A stretch of 64,000 nt of DNA from Heterobilharzia americana. Lineage: Eukaryota; Platyhelminthes; Trematoda; Strigeidida; Schistosomatidae. A program made the position numbers and the translations under genes. Position 1 is the first letter of the stretch. The number at the start of each line of letters is the position of its first letter. Location: NCBI GenBank assembly GCA_944470555.2, contig OX104134.1:16533248-16597247 (forward strand), given 5' to 3'. Below the pieces are notes generated by a model, which saw only the letters and a program-made list of their open reading frames with translations, had not been told where the DNA came from and made no database searches. Of this stretch, positions 12,541 to 22,931 are shown piece by piece.

Positions 12541-12689
12541 CAGTTTTGCCGAACTGCTATGTCAATTTGTGATCGGTTACTATTGCTTGGTAGTACTCAC
12601 ACTGGTTCCCTAATTGGGACTTCTCATCCCAATCCATATCACTCTGAATCACAAAGGGGGAGCATCATGTTGATCACCGGTTTGAATAT

Positions 12690-12842
12690 CTCGTAGCTCA
12701 GCTGGTAAAGTACCCGCCCGGTAACTCGGAGGTCACTGTTTCATATCCTGCTGTGGCCTGCATTTTCATTTCACCTTCAATCCTCATCCAGTGTCAATAC
12801 AAGTCTGCCAACCACGGCCATCTCAGATAGTCAAACGGATAA
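12690..12842 (+). mobile_element. tRNA-derived SINE, family A
   Basis: Box A TAGCTCAGCTGGTAAAG is followed by a tRNA-like arm and a diverged box B (GTTTCATATCC). The tail reads CATCCAGTGTCAATACA, then AGTCTGCCAACCAC and GGCCATCTCAGATAG. The tail matches the copies at 5609, 8931 and 56750, which makes the family assignment firm. Confidence 0.75.
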
Positions 12843-13066
12843 ACAGTGATTATGTATCACGCAGGCATATAAAGGGATAAAGATTTCTTTTGAGTATGGC
12901 CGAAACTTTGGTCAAACACAGAAACAGCTTTAAATAACACATCGCTATCTGAGTAAAATTTAAAAATGATACAGTTGCAAAGTTTGATAATAAGACACTT
13001 TATCACTAAATGTCAAACTTAATTTTTTCCAAACCCTTCGCTGCAAATAACGTAATCTCTTGCCTT

Positions 13067-13070
<4 letters not shown>

Positions 13071-13148
<78 letters not shown>
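13071..13148. repeat. (TA)39 microsatellite
   Basis: An uninterrupted TA dinucleotide run of 78 bases. The apparent open frame across it is only the Tyr-Ile translation of the repeat. Confidence 0.98.
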
Positions 13149-13154
<6 letters not shown>

Positions 13155-14469
13155 GTGGCTTACTATTAAGACTAGTTTTTGTGCATTTGTTCGTTAAGTG
13201 ACTTAATCACTTTTCGAAAACTAAGTTGAGACTCAACTAAGGTAGATAATACTTTAATTTTATTCTACAATCAATGAAATGTTGTTAATGTTTTCTTTCT
13301 CTCTTTCACTGGCTCCTAATCCCTCAAATGTACTTGCGAACAACAAAACAATAATAACAGATGAAGCAATTCACTAGCGAACGCACAATTCCCTCAGTTT
13401 CATTCTATAGAGACAAATAAATGTACAAACAAATGAAACGGTAGAAAACCAAGTGTAGAGTGTAAATTAGGTAAAGATAAATTCAGGCATAATATATCTG
13501 TACATGGAATAATCTAGATATTTCAATACGGAACAGATAAAAATGAACACATACATAATTACAATCATGTCTATTGAAATTTAAATTTTTTTATGAGCAG
13601 ATTTATGTTTTGTGGAAACAGTGTCAATAAATCAGGAGGTGAGAACAAATGGATTGAAAAACTAGAACGAAGTGAGAAGAGTGAAGAAATGAAATTCACA
13701 ACGTACAGAAAGTTACACCAACTGGATATAATAGGCAAATAAAAACTTAAAGGAGTTATGTACGTCTTTTATGGTAACTTTGTGGTATTTTTCCTATAAA
13801 TATTGTCCAAATAGCATAACGCTTACAGATTACAGTATTTATTGACACAGATAAATAAAAGCAAACACGTTTACTGGTTGAGCATCCGCTTGTAGATTTA
13901 CTTCATGTGACATTTTTGTTTGACTTTTCTAGTAATGCTATGTAAACATGGCACAGGCAGATGATTCTCTATATGTAGTGAATATGAGATATGATTCTCT
14001 AGCCGTATAATAGGACAAAATGAACTCCAAAACATTATATTCGTCCGTTAATAGATAGTTTAGTATCTGGCAGGCACCAGAGATATCTTTGGCAAATGGC
14101 GAACAACTATTTTGAACAACTACTACCATTAAGCAAACAACCAAACCATTTTAACCGATGTAGCTTCTCAAGTTAGCAAAATGGTCAACATCTATTACCT
14201 CACTCCTTATCCTTCAACTGGGAGTCAGTGCCGATGGGGCCTATTACATTCATCATCTTACATTTAACAGGTGCAAAACGCATACCAAACATACTCATGT
14301 TTTTATTCAAAACGTTTAGAGACTTTGCACCATATTACCGTTTTCTTAAGACAAGGAAATGTTGTCTGCACACTACAGTTTAACCAGGAGCTCTCCAGAA
14401 AGTAAATCAACCTTTTAAAAGCCAGAGGTACTTAGGTTATATCCGTTAGAGCTTTAAAGTCATAGTTAA
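13149..14469. other. AT-rich intron sequence
   Basis: Intron of the carbonic anhydrase gene. No repeat or exon was recognised. A 68-codon minus frame at 13938-14144 has no domain. Confidence 0.4.
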
Positions 14470-15130
14470 GTAGGAGTAGTAATACTTTATATCTCTGGTC
14501 GGTATCACTAGTTGTCTCCAGTGAAGGCGAAAACTCTCTGTAAAGCCTTGCATAGCTGCATAAGTTTGAGTAGAGAGCTTGGGTTAGCATTGCGCAATTA
14601 TCCGATACTCCCTGGAAGGTCCGAAAATGAGATAAAAACTATCGGTCAACAGTGTAGATTTTCATCATTGAGTCGAAAAATATATGGCCAGTATCCGGCA
14701 TCAACAAGTATATCTCTGTTCCAAAATCTATCAGCGGGTGAAAATTTTGATTGATGCATCCTCACTTAGATATAAAACCTGCCTGGTTTGCTTGAGTTTG
14801 CCGCTGTTGACCTCTCGTTAGAAGTTATACAAATAGGAAGTTTACGATATTGAACATGATAATGGTCAAACTGATCCCTTTATGGTTTTCATAAGAAAAA
14901 TTTCTTCCCTTCTAACACACCGGAGCACTTAATGGTTTATACCAGTCTGATACGACTACAATAATTCCCATACACTAGCTAACATTTATTTTAGTCTGCT
15001 CAGCAGTTTTCAGCCTTGCTTGTTAGATAATTCTGGTGGTAGACAGTCAGGTCCCACTGCTCTGTCTTGTTTTAGGTTTGAAATAACTGTCTCAATTTTG
15101 AGAAGAGCCCTATGACCAACATCCATGCCC
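14470..15130 (-). mobile_element. RTE-type LINE relic (RT fingers to palm)
   Basis: On the minus strand, over shifting frames, the conserved order of an RTE-like reverse transcriptase is readable. Near 15100 NKTEQWDLTVYHQNY stands for the KxxKAxGPDxLPPE block. Further on come NQAGFI-K-GCINQ (NQAGFRPGRGCIDQ in the family), a decayed catalytic-Asp region, and FRTFQGVSDNCAMLTQALYS. Many stops and shifts show the copy is dead. It lies in a carbonic anhydrase intron in the sense orientation. Confidence 0.72.
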
Positions 15131-15754
15131 CACTAAGTTTTGCACCGGATCCCAGGCGACTTAGATATGGGTGTGGGCATTCGAAGCCCTTCTCCAGACG
15201 GTTGAACTCAAATTTCCAGCCACCCTTCCTAACTAGATATCAAGGACCCATTCTTTTCGGCAATGGTCTCAATAACCATCGTCTTATTCTTACTAGAATC
15301 TTCAGCAAGCCTAAATAATCGCCAAGTATTATATATTTCGAAGATGCTTTCTCCATCTATTACGCTTTCACCAAGAAACACTGCTCCCAATTATTTTGCA
15401 TTTGAGATGCTTTCGCTCCCAACTGTGATCATAGCTGACAAGAATCTGTTTTCTCACACCAATCAGCTTTGATCAGGTTGCAGATAATTACTGCCGTCTG
15501 CTAACATTTGACTGTCTCACTCTCTGTTTCTACGTAGGACTGAATACATTGCCAGATATTTGGTCAACATAGCACCAGAAATCACTGCGTTGGGGTTCAG
15601 TTTATATCAACATATCAGGATACAACATGGCAAGCTGAAAGACTAACAAGCACAGAAGAAAGCAGCTCAAATTAGTCGGTCGTAAAAGGAGAACAAAAAA
15701 GGATAAAACAATACTGAAATTGGGCATGACGATTAAGATAAAGATTAGGTGTGA
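15131..15754. other. intron sequence, possibly more LINE remnant
   Basis: Base composition stays more even than in neighbouring introns and short frames are open on both strands (15112-15318, 15263-15472). No RT or endonuclease motif was recognised. Confidence 0.3.
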
Positions 15755-15850
15755 ATATATGTGTGCCACTGACATCGACTCTGAGCGAATTCACCTGGTC
15801 TCCAGTCACCGATTTCGGTTGTCAAGTAGACCCCGAACGAGACGTTCATA
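15755..15850. repeat. dispersed repeat family C, copy 1
   Basis: GTGTGCCACTGACATCGACT, CTGAGCGAATTCACCTGG and the following CTCCAGTCACCGATTTC are shared, with changes, with 30641-30740 in the same orientation. The nature of the repeat is unknown. Confidence 0.5.
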
Positions 15851-15984
15851 CTACACTGCATAGCTCAAAGTAAAGGTCACACGCTTCATGCACAAATGCC
15901 ATGTTATTCTGACCATGCCTAACCTCCTTCCAAACTAAACTTACTTTAATTGATATCACACCACACCATAACTACGTATTGAAG

Positions 15985-16153
15985 ATGGATAGTGGCTAGC
16001 AGTGGAATCTAGGATGCGCATTTCATCCCATTTGGGACTCATCAGCTAAGTGCATCTGCCTCCCGATGAGTGATGTTGTTCCCGCCAGGATTTGGACTAG
16101 TGAGCGATCGCTTTGAACGCCAGACCGTTATTCACTACACCACTGAGCCACAA
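15985..16153 (-). mobile_element. tRNA-derived SINE, family B, with hammerhead core
   Basis: Read on the minus strand: a box A (GTGGCTCAGTGGTGTAG), a diverged box B, a spacer with CGGGAGGCAGATGCAC, the hammerhead core (listed separately), and the tail TAGATTCCACTGCTAGCCAC then TATCCATC. The same tail appears at 42148-42180 on the plus strand. This is an Sm-alpha-like retroposon. It lies in the sense orientation in a carbonic anhydrase intron. Confidence 0.82.
16012..16050 (-). ncRNA. hammerhead ribozyme core in SINE
   Basis: On the minus strand the conserved box CTGATGA (plus 16039-16045) is followed by the stem-II sequence GTCCC-AAAT-GGGAT, the second conserved box GAAA (plus 16021-16024), and helix-III sequence TGCGCATCC. 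This is the invariant arrangement of the hammerhead catalytic core, and of the four family B copies here it is the only one with both boxes intact. Cleavage site and helix I were not verified base by base. The residue after GAAA is T where C is more usual, which may weaken activity. Confidence 0.7.
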
Positions 16154-16199
16154 CAGTCACTTCTTGTGTGAAGGGTAAAGTTAGTATAATTGCTTGTGT

Positions 16200-16310
16200 T
16201 ATACCGTCGTTGACGGGACCCAGTTGATCGATCTCTATTGGCATATGGGCTCTTGTGCGGATGCCTCGATATTACCTATGTTCTAATCATAGTAAAGATG
16301 GATACGATAA
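16200..16310. repeat. dispersed repeat of about 100 bp, copy 1
   Basis: Blocks such as GCATATGGGC and CGGATGCCTCGATATT recur in the same orientation at 41960-42060. In both places a family B SINE lies next to it, but in opposite orientation relative to this block, so it is a separate repeat. Confidence 0.65.
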
Positions 16311-16329
16311 CTATGCGTTTATTACACAT

Positions 16330-17220
16330 GTCAAAACCATCTAAGTAGATGGAAATTTACAACCTCATCGAATCACTTATCATTTTCACCTCAAACTTTA
16401 GACGGATTCTACTCTACTGATGTGATAGTTCCACAACACAACCAACATTACAAAGACTGAAGTGGTTAAAAACCTGAAGCTATCTCAAATCCTTCATCTA
16501 CAAACGCCCTGTTTCCCAATCATATAGAAGAACATAGCAAACTGCATGATAGTACGCTTGGCTTCTAATAGACAATCAGATATCACGGTGGGGACAAAAG
16601 TTGTATAATTTAGAGAAGGCCAACAAAGATTTTTATACCTACGCACAGATTTAATCGTCAACTGACACGAGATGGTTGATCCAACTTCCTAAGTAAGTGA
16701 GGTGATCAATGAGTTCAAATAATTCACTCCAAACTCTCAGATGGGGCGTCAACGCGGACCAATCCTGGAGCGACAATTTTCATTTGCTTGGTGAGAAATG
16801 CATCCCACATATTCCTGATTTGACGCTCAAGGCGTCCAGAGAACTCTGCATCCTAATAGCATCTTCATTCCTCTTCATAGGATTATGTCATCTGAGTACT
16901 GTGGGTCTAATACGAAGTCTCTAGTAATAGAGTTGATCCCGGTGAAGTTAAACAAGACAGAGGCCACCATTAGCAGGTTTGTGACAAAACTAAGTAAGAA
17001 TAGAGATTTTTTTGCGTGTCTTCGATCGACCCCAATTCACATAAACACCCCACCTGATACAAAACAAAGGCTGCAACATACCTCAAACTATTCAAATGCG
17101 AAACCTTCATAAGGGCGATGTACCTAACCAACGCTTGCTTCATTGATTCACATCGATCATTAAGCACGAGATCCCAGACACCGTGTCTATCAAACCAGTG
17201 GCAGTCATACACCACGCCCA
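16330..17220 (-). mobile_element. RTE-type LINE relic (C-terminal RT part)
   Basis: On the minus strand, frames at about 16440-16830 read ICGMHFSPSK, KLSLQDWSALTPHLR, ELIDHLTYLGSWI and AVCYVLLYDWETGRL. These follow the order GMxFxPSKCK-LLQDW-FTYLGS-LLYGCETW of the RTE-type RT C-terminal half. The upstream part to 17220 is more decayed. This is a second copy, separate from that at 14470-15130, because the part of the RT it covers lies at higher coordinates than expected for one element. Confidence 0.72.
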
Positions 17221-17968
17221 GAGCATTAACTAATAGGTGGCTAAGTTAAGAAAACCAGTTTCTATGCAGTGAAAACCAGGTATCCAATGCACTTTTTACT
17301 TTGTTCAAACCACTAAACCAAACCAATGCAAAATGAGTTTTCTTCTCTATGAAATGTCAACTTCAAATCAGTGAACTGGTCAATATCAATCTCACTTTTT
17401 CGAGAAGCGGTAAAACTACTTCCTGTGATAGGGACAAGTATGAAGCAGAATGATGCCTCAAGTCTTCATCAACCATAGGCAAAGTGGATCTTTGTGGTTT
17501 CCTCAGTTAGTATAGCTAAATTATCCACAGTTTCATAGGAAATATTTCACCAGTTTCTGTCTATTAAGAATGCTATACTGATAAACTGATCCCTTCACTG
17601 TAAAATAACTTTCTCTGTTTGACCCAGTACACATTTATTATGTTCATATTCGTAAATAATAGAGTTCTGAAAAACTGGAGCCATTCTCGTAAAATAGGCA
17701 CAAGTGAAGCCGAATTCGACCATGCAGTATACAAATAATGTCTAGTGAACTGATATACCATTAAAACGGTTAATCAGAAAAAGTTCCAGACATTTGTGAG
17801 TTTGCTTGGTCAATTTATGAAAAAGTGTTTGATCTTAAGTATTTTTTCATCACGTGTTAGTGTTAGTTAAATTAACCCTCAAAAACAGAAAAGAGAACTG
17901 GAAAACTGCCAAACGGTAGTTTGTTAAATCTTAGCCGTGTACGACATTGGCCAGCATTTTACACTTAC
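17221..17968. other. intron sequence without recognised feature
   Basis: Two related blocks containing GATAGGGACAAGTATGAAGC-like text (17430) and a reverse-like AATAGGCACAAGTGAAGC (17694) suggest an old internal duplication. Nothing else was recognised. Confidence 0.3.
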
Positions 17969-18087
17969 CGAGGTTTTAAAACAAGTGATCCAATGTTTCT
18001 TTCAAACTGCAATCTGGAATGACAGACAATATAATGCTGGGCATGTGTCTTTACTTTGAGCTGAGGGAGTCTTTCTATCCAAAGCTT
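17969..18087 (-). CDS. candidate carbonic anhydrase exon (LVLKP segment)
   Basis: On the minus strand a TTTATTCAG acceptor and a CG|GTAAGT donor bracket 119 nt open in the phase set by the exon at 27225-27436. It encodes 39 residues, including KLWIERLPQLKVK and ending SLVLKP. Length and position fit the missing segment between VFFQ and DLSRYY; in family members this part contains an L-x-x-L...F...LLP pattern. Sequence similarity is weak, and the exon ends in phase 2 while the next exon needs phase 1. It could instead be a chance open stretch or part of an unknown repeat. Confidence 0.33.
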
Positions 18088-21079
18088 CTGAATAAACTAT
18101 CCATGAATGCATTTCAAAGTTATTCAGTTTTTATTCACTTAAAAATTCTGTGATGAAACTAATCAGTTATGGGTGGTAATTTTCACTGTATTAATTCCGA
18201 TGACTTCATATAAGACTGAAAAACTACACCTGACTTAAAATGGTGTCAGAAGACTGTAAGGTATTGCTGTAAAAGGTTTAAGAGATCAGTAAAAATAACC
18301 ACCTATATATATTATGTTTTATACAAACAGTAGATATAAAACTATTTTTACTTTGATATCATATGCAGTTGACAAGGTACTTTTGTTTACTAAAATGTTA
18401 TTTTATCACAGTGGGATGCATACTTCACGCATGTATTACTATGTACAAAATAGTAAGGCGAAGCAATTATCTTGACTGTTACTATTGTAGATAAAACGAA
18501 TCGATGGAAATTGTTGTTCAGTTCGAAGTAAAAAAATACTCTTACTATATCATGAAAAATAATTTCTGTATTCTCCAATAACCTCATTTATAGACAGGTT
18601 GGAAATATTTAGTATGTTTTATTTGAAGCTGTTTTCGTGAAAATTAAATTATTCATGCATCACATGTAGTAGACTATGAAACTAATTAATTGTATATAAA
18701 ATATAATTTTATGAACTTAACAAAAAGGATAACTCAGAAATCAACACTTAACATCTACTCACTATTCTTATTGTTCGAAGAAGGTGTATTATCAATTTGT
18801 CATATTCGGCTACAGAGAATAATCCATTATTTTGAAGGAATGAATGATCAGTGCTCAATGACCGACTTACATATACACCTATAAATACTTGATTGAATAG
18901 TTGGTTTCTTTGAAAATTTCACAGTTCACGTATAAAATATTGATATCACTTTCCAAACTGTTTTGTAGTACATATCAAAAATATAAATTTGATGATAGAC
19001 TAATGATAAATCAAACATAGTCTGTTTCACAGCTAACTGTTGAAACTGTGTAAAATGAGGTTATAATTCACTACTAACCATAGATATCACATTGTAGTTT
19101 GTATGCAGTATAATCAGCGAAATAGCAATGTTTTATTACACTTCAGTTTATTCATAAGAGGACTGGTTAAGTTTGTGAGCATTTCAACTTGCGGCGATGG
19201 AAATAGTTTACATATTAGCATCATATCCTCAACTATTGCATACGTTAGTGTCAGATAGCTTCACGGTAGTTGTAAGACAGATAGAACAAAATGTTATGTT
19301 ATTTAATTAAGGCAATAGAATTTAAAGTGTGCCAAAGACGGTGTAGAGTACTTAACTATTCGATCACGGAATAAGATTTTCAATTTGTTAAGGTTTTGCA
19401 GCACAGATCCATACTGAGTACGTTACTCCTCCTTTTTTACCTCTCGACTACAATACTGCTCCGCGATTCTATTGTTTAGAGTTCTAATAAACTAAGAGAT
19501 TTCAGCAATCGTAAGTGGATTAAAAACTGAACAACTGACTTATATACGGGATGACTAGGGACTTTTACATTTCTGCACAGCCTAAGCTAACACAGAAATG
19601 GGAGGCAGGACCTTAAAACAGGAATTCAGTTGCTACAATCGATTAAAAAGTGAAAACTCAGCACCACTATATTCATGTATAATGGCATCATTGTTAGCAC
19701 ATGAATACAGCTTTGTCAGCATAAAAGGTATGAATGTGCCGATAACATGGTCAGTGCAATGAACATAGCTGGTACACGGAATAAACGATAATTAAGTTAG
19801 ATGAACACGCAGATATATATTTTTTCAAATATAATAAATAACTGGAAAACAGTCATCTGAAACGAATAAATATTACGCATAACATTATAAATTACCTAAA
19901 ACACAATCAATTGCCTCTTCAACGAAGACATGATAGCAGAAAAAATTTAAATGACATTGTCTAATATAACTTGTATTTCGCTTCTGTCCTCCACTTTTAT
20001 ACACGGAGAACAGAAACCTAAATAAGTGTAGTGAAAGTAAAATTCAATTACTTTTTAACCATATTTTTTGCTATGACATAGTAAAAGACGAAGTACTATT
20101 AGTATTATGCGACTCTATTTTTAAAAAAATTGTTTAACTGTGTTGTTCTTCATTTAAGTTAACTACTTATGGTAGAATAAGATGCAGCTTTTTCTCCAAT
20201 AGTTAGAATTTATTGGTAATATATATTAATCCTTGCTTGGATTAATTGAACTGCTTACACTTGTAATGAAGGTATTTTGGCGTTTTTTAAGTTAATTGAG
20301 ACTTTCTATTAAAATGAAAATCACATTTATGCATTAAGTTATGGGGTAAGCAATTCTGCCTTCTCATATTCTTTCATTTCCCTTTCATATCAGTCACCAC
20401 ACATGCTAAGTGAATGGTTTATTGAAGTTGTAAAAGAATATTAATTTGTTCTATTTGATGTCATTAACGAAGCATCCGTACGACATTCACTATGACAGTA
20501 TATTCCCGCAGCTGTAAAACAGAATGCCTATTTTATAGCCGTTAAGCATTGTTTTTTCTGTATGTACCACTAACGAAGGCAAACAGGTATTTTTTACACA
20601 CTCAACTTGAAACCAACAGCCTTTAGATCACCAGACTATTCCTCTACTAACTGAGATACAAGTATTAATCTCCGTTTTAGTCTCTGTTTTACGTGAATTA
20701 TTGTTTGCTGCTCTTCTGTCTACCGTCAGATTCAAACAAGTTTGTTTTATTTATATAAAGATCCCATAGATTATTCAGAACAAAAATAATTTAGGTAAAC
20801 AATTGTTTTCGATAACTTCTTTTTCAGGCTCTACAGTTATAAATCCAAGAGAATAAGTGAACTACAATAGCCAAAGTAAGGCATGATGTACAATTTCGCT
20901 ATATTGAGACAGTTAGTGTTATGGGTGAATGGAGATCAAATCGAATGGAATGGTGGAACTGTTACCAGTTTAGTGTGTTAGTTGTGCAATGAAATCAATA
21001 ATGACAGAACAATTACGAAATGAGGAGACAAAATCTACGGATGATGATTAATTTATATTTAAAGGTAGTGTTCATCATG
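18088..21079. other. long AT-rich intron stretch
   Basis: Part of the carbonic anhydrase intron. No repeat family, exon or RNA gene was recognised. Confidence 0.4.
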
Positions 21080-21147
21080 GACTGACATCAGTTGTGGAAC
21101 TATTGAAGCTCTGGGAGCACTGGACAGCTGTTTCATCCTAGTGTGGA
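21080..21147. repeat. stray arm of the 22.4-kb inverted-repeat element
   Basis: GACTGACATCAGTTG, GGACAGCTGTTTC and TAGTGTGGACTCC match the arm sequence of the element at 22408-22931. This is a lone or truncated copy. Confidence 0.6.
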
Positions 21148-21289
21148 CTCCTTATTTATATACTTTTATTGTGATATGAATTTATGTGTATGCGTGTGTG
21201 TGTTTGTTTACTAAGGGTCAAGTAATAATCACTTAGTGATGAGTTATATTCAGGTGGGATAAAAATCATGTGAATACTATAACGAAATA

Positions 21290-22010
21290 AAGGATAACAA
21301 ATGTGAAGTATTACGCCACGTTTGAAGATGACTACAGGTTTTGGTATGAATAAAAAAGGGTTTAAAACTAATGACACAAGGAAATGAATGTTCATCAAAG
21401 TATTCACAATATAAAAGAGAGGAATGGGAGGTTAAAATGTGTAATTTGTGATAGGAAAGTTCATAGAGAATGTGTCGACCCTGTTGTGGGACAAAGTGAA
21501 CGAAGTAGGTGTACATATTTCTTTTGAACGCATAGGTCCGGTTTTCTTGCATTGATCCCTATGGATTCGGCTATGAATAAGATACGAAGTCATACATCTT
21601 TAGGGAGATTGCAAAAGACACGATATATCACAGAAAAGGCGTGATCTACTTTAACTTGATGTCTGGTATCTACTAGATGTGACAGGATTGCATTGTTGAT
21701 GCTCTTTGTCATTCCTTTCCCTAACCAAGATGACACGTGTTCACGAACATGCATGGATTAAGCCCTTTGAGCACGGCCCATGTAACTAGCTCCCCAGGAA
21801 CAGTTGAACTCATAAATGCACATTGAAGTGGCCGCCATAGGTAACCTATCCCCGGTTCGGTGTGTCGGTAATGGTTTGGTTGAGAAGATAAAACGTTTCG
21901 CTGCACTGAACGTTCTTTCGACTGCTCTATTTAATTGATGTGTTAAAATATCCGCGGCCGCATCACCATTTGAAACATAGTCTAAGATATATAGGCTTCT
22001 CAGCAACATT
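21290..22010 (-). mobile_element. Penelope-like element relic (GIY-YIG part)
   Basis: On the minus strand the frame at 21758-22009 encodes AVERTFSAAKR, then CIYEFNCSWGASYMGRAQRA, and a shifted frame continues with VREHVSSWLGKG and INNAILSHLVDTRHQVK. This is the GIY-YIG endonuclease block of Penelope-like elements (CIYxFxCxCGxxYIGRTxR...REHxPxWL). One frameshift or stop lies between the two pieces, and the RT part upstream is missing or unrecognisable. It is a second Penelope copy, opposite in strand to the one at 1-910, and sits in a carbonic anhydrase intron. Confidence 0.78.
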
Positions 22011-22407
22011 GTCTTTTTTTATCTTTCCTCCAGGTTTCGATATGTTTTATGTTGCTTCATTATGCTACAGTCAGATGGCAACTTTTCCCATTATTTCAGA
22101 TCAAACTCAAAAATTAAACAGGCGTGTATATTGCACTGGAAGATACTGGCAAGTAGAATCGAACCCAGTAGTCTAGCATCAAAAAAGTTGAAGTTACCCT
22201 GTACTGATGAGTGATAATATTTTAGTAAATTTTTGTTTTGAATGAGTTTATGAATAAAATCTCCTACCAATGATTAAAACCACATATCACTGTAGTGATG
22301 TGATATACAAAATCTGAATTCTACATTGGGAAGGAGCAGATTCAGGTGTTACTACTTCCTTTAACCTTCTATAAGTTATTTTAGCATCAATGAATTTAGA
22401 GAGAGAA

Positions 22408-22931
22408 AATTGATATCAGGTTGATACTCATCACTGGCTGACAATAGTTGGAGAACCACTGAAAACCTGAGAACACTGAACAGCTGTTTCGTTTTAGTAC
22501 TGCACTGCTTAGCAGTGCGCACCCTGACCCCATCTGGAATCATGCCCATGATTTTCGGCTTCCGTGACCACCACGTTATCGTTTGGCCTCTGGGTCAGAA
22601 TCCAATGGTTCATATTTCCTGTTCTGTCAGTTCACGATGTAGTATGATCTCCATCCAATCCCGTCGTTGACTAGCTATCCTCAACTGCCACTTGGTTACC
22701 CTCTACAGGTTGAGACTTCGCATTAGAACTTCAGAAATCTCACCTTGAAGCAATGCACTAACTCACACTAGATGGTAATTCAATTTGGAGGTTTGTGGGA
22801 AGTTGCTGGTTCACCACGGATCCAATGCTGAGGAGTCACACACTAAGAAGAAACAGCTGTTCAGTGTTCACAGGTTTCCTGTTTTCCTTCAACTGATGTC
22901 AGTCGGTGATGAGTACCAACTTGAAATCAAT
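22408..22931. mobile_element. inverted-repeat element (MITE-like or foldback)
   Basis: The left arm (22408-22490) and the reverse complement of the right arm (22850-22931) share about 80 percent identity by eye over some 80 bases, for example GAACACTGAACAGCTGTTTC in both. The interior of about 360 bp is non-coding and less AT-rich. No transposase was seen and a target duplication was not established. It may be a non-autonomous DNA element or two repeats inserted head to head. Confidence 0.65.

Noticed and set aside
13010..13201. 63-codon plus-strand open frame
   Set aside because: It is mostly the translation of the TA microsatellite (Tyr-Ile run).
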